From the NCBI GenBank assembly GCA_947304405.1, contig CAMZBB010000008.1, positions 1-47,027 of the forward strand: 47,027 nucleotides of DNA, given 5' to 3'. A model generated the notes under the pieces. That model had not been told where the DNA came from, ran no database searches, and saw nothing but the letters and a program-made list of their open reading frames with translations. The DNA comes from an uncultured Clostridia bacterium (lineage in GTDB: Bacteria; Bacillota; Clostridia; Saccharofermentanales; Saccharofermentanaceae). The translations under genes were made by a program, and so were the position numbers. How positions within the stretch are numbered: position 1 is the first letter of the stretch; each line of letters begins with the position of its first letter. Shown one piece after another: positions 24,414 to 31,078 of the stretch.

Positions 24414-26771
24414 TCAGATCTTCCAGTGATCGGGGAAGAGCATCACGTATTCAGGGCTCTCGAGCCTTGAATCAATAAGAAGGGCAAACCCCGTGTCTTC
24501 TTCTGTCCTTATGACCCTTCCGACCGCCTGGAGCACTTTCTGCCAGCCGGGGAACCTGTAAGCAAAAGCAAATCCGTCTCCGAATTTCTCAGTGTAGTAA
24601 TTGAGAAGGATCTGTCTCTCGGGAGTGACCTTCGGCAGTCCGACACCTACGATTATGACCCCGGACAGCCTGTCTCCGACGAGATCTATTCCTTCGCCGA
24701 AATGACCGCCTAAGACGGCAGTTCCCAGCAGGAGTTCCTTCGAAGGTTCGGCAAAAGCATCCAGATATTTTGTCTTGTCATCCTCGGTCATCTCGGGGAA
24801 CTGGGATATTATCCTACAGGAAGATCCAAGCTTTTCTGATACTTTGGGCATTATCAGGTTCATGTATTCGAATGACGGGAAGAAGACCATATAGTTGCCC
24901 GTCATACCCTGAAGCGAATCGACGACCTTCTGTACCAGATCGTCCTTGGTGGCGTCACGGTTCTTATATGTTGTGCTGATCTCAGTATCGAGCATTATCT
25001 CAAGGTTCTCGGGAGGGAACGGTGAGGGTAGCTGCAGTGTTGAAGTGTAATCCGCGTCACGACCCACGAGGCAGTTGCGGTAGTATTCGAAGGGGGACAG
25101 TGTCGCCGAGAAGAATATCACTGGCAGTTTGTCCTTTATTATCCGGTCCAGCTTTGAAGAACAGTCAAGGCAGTTGAGAGTCAGCACGACGTCTGTTCCT
25201 TCCTTGCCCATGCATGTAATGTAAGAATCGTCGAAATAATGCTCCAATATCGTCAGGAAATATCTCGCTTCGAAAAAGAACTTCATCGCTGTTCTTCTTG
25301 TCTGTCCCTGTTCGATGCCATCCAGGATATCGCCTAAGCATTTGACGGTGTACCACATCTTGGCATAGAGCTTTCTCGGAGGCTGCCTCATGGCTTCCCA
25401 TCCCTCGGTCCTGATGATCTTACGTTCTTCCGCCTCCTCAAGGACCGCGAAGCACGAGCTGTTGTTCATGAACATCTGAGAAGCGGTGACGAAATACTGC
25501 CTGAGTTGGAGAATGAGCGCAGAGATCCTTGCATCCTTGTCCTTGAAGTCTTTTATCATCTCATCGATTAGACTGAGCGAGAAGGAAGCCGAGAACATAT
25601 CCCTGCCCCTGTCTATCATGTTGTGGGCCTCATCGACCAGCACAACGTTCCGCGGTGCTCCGGGATCGTCTTCCATGAGCGATACGCGGGGATGGAAGAT
25701 GTGATTGTAGTCGCCGATCACCACGGTGCAGAAATTCATGGTGTCGATCATGAATTCGTGAGGGCATATTCCGAACCGGCCTGCGATCTCCGTAATGATG
25801 TCAGGCGTTATCTCGTCTTTTGTCAGAACTTCCTCCAGAGCGGGCTTGAGCTTGCCGTAATAGTTTTTGGCAAGGGGGCAGAACTTCGCATCGCATTCGG
25901 TACCGAATGGACACATCTTCTCTTTGGACTGAAGCAGGATAGACCTTATCAGAAGGCCTTGTGCGCGCATGTCGTTGAGAGCCTTGGAAGCTACTTCGCG
26001 CGTTGCGGTCTTGGCCGTCAGATAGAAGATCTTGTCATATCTGCCGCGGAGAAGTCCTTTGATCGCGGGATAAAGCGTGGATATGGTCTTCCCGATGCCG
26101 GTCGGAGCCTCAACAAAGAGAGTCGTGCCTGAAGTCAGCGACAACAAGGCCTTTTTCATGAATTCTTTCTGGCCTGCGCGGATCGTATCGTAAGGGAAGG
26201 AAGCATCTTTTACGGAAGCCATCATCTCATTGCCGTAATCTAGCAGCCGCTTTGCGAAGACCGCATATTCCATGCATGTTGCTTCGAAAAAGGTCTCGGC
26301 TTCCTCATACGACATCGCGTAACTCTCTTCATATGCCTTGAAAGTCGTGACGGATACATATCTGAGCGTAAGAGTAACGTCCATAACGTTGCTGTTGTTA
26401 AAGATGTACATGGCGCCGTAGAGCTTGAGCTGCGTAATGTGCTCCGGCCTTACCAGACTCTTAAAGCTGTCCCTGGCCGAATTGAACGATTTGATCTCGA
26501 ATATGCGCGGGGCCTTGTTCTTCTCAGTGAGCAGGGCATCACAACGGCCCTGGACCTTGAGTTCAAGTCCCGGATGACCGTCATATACCCATGAAAGTGA
26601 TTCTTCGGAAGTAACGATATCGCCGTACTCCTTCTTAAGTTCCGAAAAGACCTTCTGATGAAGCCTTGTTCCTTCCGTTCCGCTGACAGACTGGTACGAA
26701 CCGCCCGCCATATCTCCGGCGCGCGAGACGTACTGTGAAAGAGCTGTAACAGAGACCGTGATGTCGTTCAT
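24414..26771 (-). CDS. PD-(D/E)XK nuclease fused to XPD/DinG-type FeS helicase
   Basis: 785 residues from the ATG at 26771; fifteen further codons upstream are open but would lie before the promoter's start point. The N-terminal 190 residues resemble a PD-(D/E)XK nuclease: His38 in GTRLHQKV, Asp78 in QGRCDAL, and Glu92-x-Lys94 in IFEIKSF, as in Cas4/RecB-type folds. The rest is a superfamily 2 DEAD_2 helicase with Walker A APTGIGKT, an iron-sulfur cluster region (CPFGTECDAKFCP and later FGICPHE), the DEAH box VLVDEAHNM, and the C-terminal helicase motif QAVGRVIRTEEDTG. It likely unwinds and trims DNA during repair. No CRISPR genes are near, so a Cas role is not indicated. It is convergent with recO. 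Confidence 0.85.
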   Translation of the reverse strand: MNDITVSVTALSQYVSRAGDMAGGSYQSVSGTEGTRLHQKVFSELKKEYGDIVTSEESLSWVYDGHPGLELKVQGRCDALLTEKNKAPRIFEIKSFNSARDSFKSLVRPEHITQLKLYGAMYIFNNSNVMDVTLTLRYVSVTTFKAYEESYAMSYEEAETFFEATCMEYAVFAKRLLDYGNEMMASVKDASFPYDTIRAGQKEFMKKALLSLTSGTTLFVEAPTGIGKTISTLYPAIKGLLRGRYDKIFYLTAKTATREVASKALNDMRAQGLLIRSILLQSKEKMCPFGTECDAKFCPLAKNYYGKLKPALEEVLTKDEITPDIITEIAGRFGICPHEFMIDTMNFCTVVIGDYNHIFHPRVSLMEDDPGAPRNVVLVDEAHNMIDRGRDMFSASFSLSLIDEMIKDFKDKDARISALILQLRQYFVTASQMFMNNSSCFAVLEEAEERKIIRTEGWEAMRQPPRKLYAKMWYTVKCLGDILDGIEQGQTRRTAMKFFFEARYFLTILEHYFDDSYITCMGKEGTDVVLTLNCLDCSSKLDRIIKDKLPVIFFSATLSPFEYYRNCLVGRDADYTSTLQLPSPFPPENLEIMLDTEISTTYKNRDATKDDLVQKVVDSLQGMTGNYMVFFPSFEYMNLIMPKVSEKLGSSCRIISQFPEMTEDDKTKYLDAFAEPSKELLLGTAVLGGHFGEGIDLVGDRLSGVIIVGVGLPKVTPERQILLNYYTEKFGDGFAFAYRFPGWQKVLQAVGRVIRTEEDTGFALLIDSRLESPEYVMLFPDHWKI

Positions 26772-26777
26772 AAGACA

Positions 26778-26783
26778 ATTATA
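26778..26783 (-). promoter_or_regulatory. -10 box of the nuclease-helicase gene, probably leaderless
   Basis: On the minus strand a perfect TATAAT ends six bases before the ATG at 26771. The usual start point, seven bases after the -10, would fall on the A of the ATG. The nearest AAGG is more than 20 bases upstream. The -35 is weak (TTTTAC at 16-base spacing). Confidence 0.5.
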
Positions 26784-26846
26784 TAGTTTTTGACCTTGCG
26801 TAAAAGGCGGGAACAACAGGTTGTCCGCTTAATCAGATTGCCGATA

Positions 26847-26875
26847 TTGAAAAAACAAATCCGTTGTTATAGAAT
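26847..26875 (+). promoter_or_regulatory. Promoter of tRNA-Leu
   Basis: TTGAAA (26847-26852), a 17-base spacer and TAGAAT (26870-26875). The transcript would start about four bases before the mature tRNA. Confidence 0.65.
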
Positions 26876-26885
26876 TTACGGGCAC

Positions 26886-26972
26886 GCAGATGTGGTGGAA
26901 TTGGCAGACGCGCTAGCTTCAGGTGCTAGTGGGAGCAATCTCGTGCGGGTTCAAGTCCCGCCATCTGCACCA
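26886..26972 (+). tRNA. tRNA-Leu (anticodon CAG), CCA encoded
   Basis: The acceptor stem GCAGATG pairs with CATCTGC, followed by discriminator A and an encoded CCA. The anticodon stem CTAGC/GCTAG encloses the seven-base loop TTCAGGT with anticodon CAG at 26920-26922, reading CUG. The long variable arm after the anticodon stem and the D-loop sequence GTGGAATTGGCAGACGCG are typical of leucine tRNAs. The T arm is GCGGGTTCAAGTCCCGC. It is a single-gene unit with its own promoter and terminator. Confidence 0.96.
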
Positions 26973-26984
26973 GATGTACTTTCG

Positions 26985-27016
26985 CAGAGTCCGGTTTTTC
27001 CGGGCTCTGTATTTTT
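26985..27016 (+). terminator. Terminator of tRNA-Leu
   Basis: A 10-bp stem, CAGAGTCCGG/CCGGGCTCTG with one G-T pair and a T5 loop, is followed by TATTTTT. Confidence 0.9.
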
Positions 27017-27058
27017 GCACAGAAAAGATCATTCATGAAGTGTTAAAGTAGTCATCCG

Positions 27059-27091
27059 GAAAGGTTATATTTTCATTTCCGAAAGGTTATA
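27059..27091. repeat. Two direct repeats GAAAGGTTATA upstream of the cysteine desulfurase gene
   Basis: Identical 11-base copies at 27059-27069 and 27081-27091 lie exactly 22 bases apart, about two helical turns. The second includes the start of the -10 box, so a protein bound there would block transcription. This is a candidate operator for a regulator of sulfur or FeS metabolism; the regulator is unknown. Confidence 0.45.
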
Positions 27092-27093
27092 AT
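27088..27093 (+). promoter_or_regulatory. -10 box of the cysteine desulfurase operon, probably leaderless
   Basis: A perfect TATAAT ends eight bases before the ATG at 27102, so the mRNA would start within about two bases of the start codon. The nearest AAAGG is 15 bases from the ATG, too far for a normal ribosome binding site. The -35 region is poor. Confidence 0.5.
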
Positions 27094-27101
27094 CGGTATC
27101 T

Positions 27102-28244
27102 ATGATATATTTCGACAACAGCGCAACAACTTTTCCTTCGGAACGGGTCAGGTCGGCGGTCGCCGGCATGATGAAAGACGAGTTCTCGGGTAACCCGGGT
27201 TCTCTTCATAAGCTCGGAGTTGCGGCCGATAAGGCATATGGCGAGACGCAGGCTGCAGTAGCCGGGCTTTTAGGGGCTGCTTCAGAGGAGATCATATTCA
27301 CTTCGTGCGCTACAGAGAGCGCAAATACGGCCATCCGCGGATTCGTGAGCAGAAACGGCAGGGCAGGCAAGAGGGTCATATCCACAAGGACCGAACACAA
27401 GGCGACGCTTGAGTGTTTAGCCCTCCTCGAGAAAAACGGATATGAGGTCATTTATCTTCCCGTCGGCCGTGACGGCAAGCCTGATCTGTCTGAACTTGAG
27501 AAGGCTCTGACGGAAGAGAAGACCGCTCTTCTTTGCTTTACACTCGTCAACAACGAGACGGGTTCCGTACTGCCTTTGGAACAGATAGTTGCAATGAGGA
27601 ACAGGTTAAGTCCCGATACGAAGTTCTATCTTGATGCCGTTCAGGCTCTCGGCAAGATGCCGATCGACCTTCATAAGATGAATGTCGATATGTGTTCTTT
27701 TTCGGGCCATAAGATACACTCGGTAAAAGGTAATGGTGTGCTCTATGTTAAAAGCGGCGTCAGGATCGATCCGCTGATACTTGGTGGCGGACAGCAGAAA
27801 GGCATGAGATCCGGCACGCAGAGCCTGCTCCTTGCAAAAGCTTTTGAGACAGCGCTCGAAGAAGCTTTGGAGTCGATGGACAGCTCACATGAGAATGCCG
27901 TCAGGATCAACGATTATCTGCGCAAAGAACTCGCTGCGAGAAAGGCCGTGATCCTGTCGCCGGACGATGCGCTCCCTTATGTGTTGAACGTCTCGTTCGA
28001 AGGATTTGAATCCGAGACGATGCTCCACTGTCTGGAGATGTACGATATCTATGTCTCTACAGTTTCGGCTTGTTCTTCTAAAGCAAAAAAGGTATCCTAT
28101 GTGCTGCTCGAATCCGGTGTTGACAGAAAGACCGCGGCAAATGCGGTAAGACTGTCTTTCTCGCGATATAATACGACGGATGAGGCAGAGGAATTCATCA
28201 GACGTGTCGATGAGATATACGATACGTTCGCTGTCAGGAAGTAG
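27102..28244 (+). CDS. Cysteine desulfurase (NifS/IscS family)
   Basis: 380 residues, full length for the family. A PLP enzyme that takes sulfur from cysteine as a persulfide. The N-terminus MIYFDNSATTFPS is the normal family start. Visible are ATESANTAIRG, TEHKATLE, the PLP lysine Lys204 in SGHKIHS, and the persulfide cysteine Cys324 in VSACSSKAKK. The next gene, ten bases downstream, is thiI, the usual acceptor of a dedicated desulfurase in Firmicutes (Bacillus NifZ). It therefore probably supplies sulfur for tRNA 4-thiouridine, possibly also for thiamine, rather than for general FeS assembly. No IscU or SufU gene is nearby. Confidence 0.9.
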   Translation: MIYFDNSATTFPSERVRSAVAGMMKDEFSGNPGSLHKLGVAADKAYGETQAAVAGLLGAASEEIIFTSCATESANTAIRGFVSRNGRAGKRVISTRTEHKATLECLALLEKNGYEVIYLPVGRDGKPDLSELEKALTEEKTALLCFTLVNNETGSVLPLEQIVAMRNRLSPDTKFYLDAVQALGKMPIDLHKMNVDMCSFSGHKIHSVKGNGVLYVKSGVRIDPLILGGGQQKGMRSGTQSLLLAKAFETALEEALESMDSSHENAVRINDYLRKELAARKAVILSPDDALPYVLNVSFEGFESETMLHCLEMYDIYVSTVSACSSKAKKVSYVLLESGVDRKTAANAVRLSFSRYNTTDEAEEFIRRVDEIYDTFAVRK

Positions 28245-28254
28245 GAGTATTCAG

Positions 28255-29457
28255 ATGTCAAATGTAATTCTCGCCAGAATGGGAGAGATCACGCTCAAGG
28301 GCCTGAACAGGGGCTCTTTTGAGATCCAGCTCAAGTCCAATCTAAAATACAGGCTCAAGAGGTTCGGCAATCTTAAGATATTTCAGAGCCAGAGCCGTAT
28401 ATGGATAGAACCCAAAGAAGAGGATAATCCGAATTTTGCTGATGAGAATGCCGCAAAGGACATACTGGCAGCTATCTGCCAGGTCTTCGGCATCGTGTCG
28501 GTAAGTTTTGCCAGGAAGTTTGAGGGAGGCTTTGACTCTATCTGCGAGAACGCAAAAGCTTATACCGAATATATCCTTTCCGAGAATCCTGAATATAAGA
28601 CTTTCAAGATCGAGAGCAAGCGCGGCAACAAGGCTTTCCCGATGGATTCGCCGACTATCTGCGATGAGCTCGGCGGTTTTATCCTGGACAATTTCCCTCA
28701 GCTTTCCGTCAAGATGAAGAATCCTGATTTCATAATCAACGTTGAGATCAGGGAATACAATTATGTTTATTCGGGCAAGAAAATGGCCCACAGGGGACTG
28801 CCCGTCGGTACTGCCGGCAGAGGAATGCTCCTGCTCTCGGGCGGAATCGACAGCCCTGTCGCAGGCTTCATGATGGCTTCGCGCGGAATGCCTTTGGATG
28901 CCGTGTATTTTCACTCTTATCCTTATACGAGCGACCTTGCAAAACAGAAGGTCATCGACCTTGCAAAGATCGTGTCCGGCTACTCCGGAAGAATGACGCT
29001 CCATATCGTCAACTTCACTCAGATCCAGCTCGATATGTACAAGAATTCGCCCCAGGACATGCTCACTGTTACAATGCGCCGCGTAATGCTGCGTATTGCC
29101 GAGAAGCTTGCCGAAAAGAATGACTGCAAGTGCCTGATCACAGGCGAGTCACTGGGTCAGGTCGCATCCCAGACGCTCGAGGCCATGGTTGCAACCAATG
29201 AGGTCGTCAAAATGCCTATCCTCCGTCCTCTTATCGGCATGGACAAGCAGGCGACATGTGATATTTCAAGAGATATCGGTGCTTTCGAGACATCGATCCT
29301 TCCTTACGAGGACTGCTGTACGGTCTTCGTTGCAAAGCATCCAAAGACCCATCCTCATCCTGAAGACGTCATTGAGGCCGAGAAAAATCTTGATATCGAT
29401 GACATGGTCGAGCAGGGTGTGGCAGGCACTGAAGATATAGAGATCACACCGTTCTGA
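28255..29457 (+). CDS. thiI: tRNA 4-thiouridine synthase ThiI
   Basis: 400 residues from the ATG at 28255, which has TAGGAG six bases upstream; the longer frame from 28180 lies inside the desulfurase gene. It contains an N-terminal ferredoxin-like region and THUMP RNA-binding domain (to about residue 165) and a PP-loop ATPase with SGGIDSP at 195-201. ThiI adenylates U8 of tRNA and installs sulfur received from the desulfurase. There is no C-terminal rhodanese domain, which is normal for Firmicutes ThiI. The following gene starts one base after the stop codon. Confidence 0.93.
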   Translation: MSNVILARMGEITLKGLNRGSFEIQLKSNLKYRLKRFGNLKIFQSQSRIWIEPKEEDNPNFADENAAKDILAAICQVFGIVSVSFARKFEGGFDSICENAKAYTEYILSENPEYKTFKIESKRGNKAFPMDSPTICDELGGFILDNFPQLSVKMKNPDFIINVEIREYNYVYSGKKMAHRGLPVGTAGRGMLLLSGGIDSPVAGFMMASRGMPLDAVYFHSYPYTSDLAKQKVIDLAKIVSGYSGRMTLHIVNFTQIQLDMYKNSPQDMLTVTMRRVMLRIAEKLAEKNDCKCLITGESLGQVASQTLEAMVATNEVVKMPILRPLIGMDKQATCDISRDIGAFETSILPYEDCCTVFVAKHPKTHPHPEDVIEAEKNLDIDDMVEQGVAGTEDIEITPF

Positions 29458-29458
29458 T

Positions 29459-30487
29459 ATGAAGATAGGCAAGCTTACAGACGAACAGCTTCAGACGCTG
29501 GTATTGAGCAGACTCCCGGCGCTTTCCGCCACGACTTTGTCCGGAGCGGGAATAGGCGCTGACTGCGCGTGGATCAGGACAGGAGATGACCTTATGGTCA
29601 CATCGTCAGATCCCATTACGGCCGGCGGTGCAGAATCCGGAACGCTTGCAATACATGTATCCTGCAACGATATTGCCGCCTGCGGCGTAAGGCCTTCAGG
29701 AATACTCATAGTCATTATTGCTCCGCCTTCAGCTACGGAAGACGACATAAGGATGACCGTGGATCAGGCGAGCCGCGAAGCACAGTCGCTTGGAGTCGAT
29801 ATCGTCGGAGGCCACACGGAGATCTCGGATGCCGTAAACAAGATGATCGTTGTTTCAACGGCATTCGGAACCGTCAGCAAGGGCGGCTGTGTCCCGCTCG
29901 GAAAGGCACTGCCCGGTGACAGCCTCATAATGACCAAGACCGCCGCGATCGAAGGAAGCTTCATAGCGGCAAACGAACACCGCGGGAAGCTTACCGGTAA
30001 GGTTAGCGAAGACGACATCAATGAGGCATTGTCATATAAGAATCTTATATCTGTCGTAAAAGAAGGTGCTGCCTGCGGAAGTCTGAGGTCACCGTCAGGA
30101 AAGATAAGGGAAGACGGCTTTATGCTCAGTGCCGTTAATCTTATGCATGACGTAACTGAAGGGGGCGTTTTCGGCGCGGCATTTGAAATGGCTGATTTCT
30201 CTCAAACGGGAGTTGTCATAGACAAACGCCTCGTGCCTTTCACAAAAGCAACGACATCGATCTGCGGTGCATTGGGGCTTGATCCGTTCAGACTGATATC
30301 GTCTGGATCTCTCATGATTGCTTCCCCGGAGCCCGAACTTGTCATGAAGGAACTCGGGAAACAGGGAGTGGCATCGACTGTCATAGGAAAGTTCACGGAT
30401 AAGTCAGAAGGGTATTTCTACGTCGAAAACGACGGTTCTTATGTCAAATTGTCGCCTCCCGGGGCTGATGAGATATATAGTATTTGA
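29459..30487 (+). CDS. AIR synthase-related protein (HypE/ThiL/SelD superfamily)
   Basis: 342 residues. The fold of the PurM/HypE/ThiL/SelD superfamily is evident: GAGIGADCA, SSDPITAGG, HVSCNDIAACG, GGHTEISDA, and the Gly-rich HDVTEGGVFGA. Members use ATP to activate or phosphorylate a substrate. It resembles the HypE branch, but the C-terminus ends in EIYSI and lacks the PRxC cysteine that HypE needs for cyanide ligand synthesis, so a hydrogenase role is unlikely. It directly follows thiI with a one-base gap and no ribosome binding site, so it is translated by coupling. A role in thiamine or sulfur metabolism is an inference from the context only. Confidence 0.78.
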   Translation: MKIGKLTDEQLQTLVLSRLPALSATTLSGAGIGADCAWIRTGDDLMVTSSDPITAGGAESGTLAIHVSCNDIAACGVRPSGILIVIIAPPSATEDDIRMTVDQASREAQSLGVDIVGGHTEISDAVNKMIVVSTAFGTVSKGGCVPLGKALPGDSLIMTKTAAIEGSFIAANEHRGKLTGKVSEDDINEALSYKNLISVVKEGAACGSLRSPSGKIREDGFMLSAVNLMHDVTEGGVFGAAFEMADFSQTGVVIDKRLVPFTKATTSICGALGLDPFRLISSGSLMIASPEPELVMKELGKQGVASTVIGKFTDKSEGYFYVENDGSYVKLSPPGADEIYSI

Positions 30488-30498
30488 CATAATGTCAA
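30484..30498. repeat. 15-bp perfect inverted repeat
   Basis: TTGACAT-A-ATGTCAA covers the stop codon of the preceding gene and lies 40 bases upstream of the lipoprotein gene's -10 box. No T run follows, so it is not a terminator. A related 11-bp palindrome, ATTTG-A-CAAAT, lies at 30542-30552 across the likely start point of the next gene. Confidence 0.45.
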
Positions 30499-30537
30499 AA
30501 AATCATAAACACGGTATTTTTTTCTGGAATTTATTTA

Positions 30538-30543
30538 TATAAT
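30538..30543 (+). promoter_or_regulatory. -10 box of the small lipoprotein gene
   Basis: A perfect TATAAT lies 31 bases before the ATG at 30575; the start point would be near 30550. No convincing -35 is visible. Confidence 0.4.
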
Positions 30544-30574
30544 TTGACAAATCGCTTCATAAGGAGGGTTTGTT

Positions 30575-30919
30575 ATGAAAACCGTAGCATCAAGGGTGGT
30601 TTCGCTGGTTCTCATTCTTTCTCTTGTCTTTGCCCTTTCGGCATGCGGAGGAGATCTTTTCTCGACAACGGACTATCCGAATGTCGGTCAGCTTGAGCAG
30701 GCTCTCGGAGTTAACGCAGACCCTGCCGGAAAGACGGTCAGAGTCTCAGTTGAGAAGACCATTCCCAATGCTGCTCAGGGGTTTGTCGTTGTACAGGGTA
30801 AGTTCAATTTCTGCCTTTCTTCTGATCCCGGTGTAGTTCCCGGAGATACTGTAACCTTCAAGATTACAAGTGTTACCAAACAGACAGATGCGATCTACGT
30901 TTACTGTACTAAAGCTTGA
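30575..30919 (+). CDS. Small secreted lipoprotein of unknown function
   Basis: 114 residues; AAGGAGGG lies seven bases before the ATG. The N-terminus is a lipoprotein signal: MKTVASR, a hydrophobic core and the lipobox LSAC with Cys at 25, so the mature protein would be lipid-anchored outside the cell after processing by LspA, which is encoded in this window. The remaining 90 residues look like one small beta-rich domain (for example KTVRVSVEK and DTVTFKITSVTK), perhaps OB-like. I recognise no family. It forms a single-gene unit with its own terminator. Confidence 0.8.
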   Translation: MKTVASRVVSLVLILSLVFALSACGGDLFSTTDYPNVGQLEQALGVNADPAGKTVRVSVEKTIPNAAQGFVVVQGKFNFCLSSDPGVVPGDTVTFKITSVTKQTDAIYVYCTKA

Positions 30920-30955
30920 TTAAGCCAATTTCTTAAAGCCAGAAATATAAAGAAG

Positions 30956-30994
30956 GCTGCACGGTTACTGTCAGGACCGTGCAGCTTTTTTATT
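30956..30994 (+). terminator. Terminator of the small lipoprotein gene
   Basis: The perfect 10-bp stem GCTGCACGGT/ACCGTGCAGC has a 10-base loop and is followed by TTTTTTATTT. Confidence 0.93.
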
Positions 30995-31078
30995 TCCGCG
31001 TTAACTAAATATTTATATGTGGTTCACCAATAACCCGGAGAATAATGTTAATTTGTAAGTGGATTGGTGGTTTTCACT

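Noticed and set aside
24414-26771. Part of a CRISPR-Cas system because of the Cas4-like nuclease half
   Set aside because: No repeats, no other cas genes, and the helicase half fits chromosomal DNA repair.
29459-30487. HypE hydrogenase maturation protein
   Set aside because: The C-terminal PRxC motif is missing and no other hyp or hydrogenase gene is in the window.
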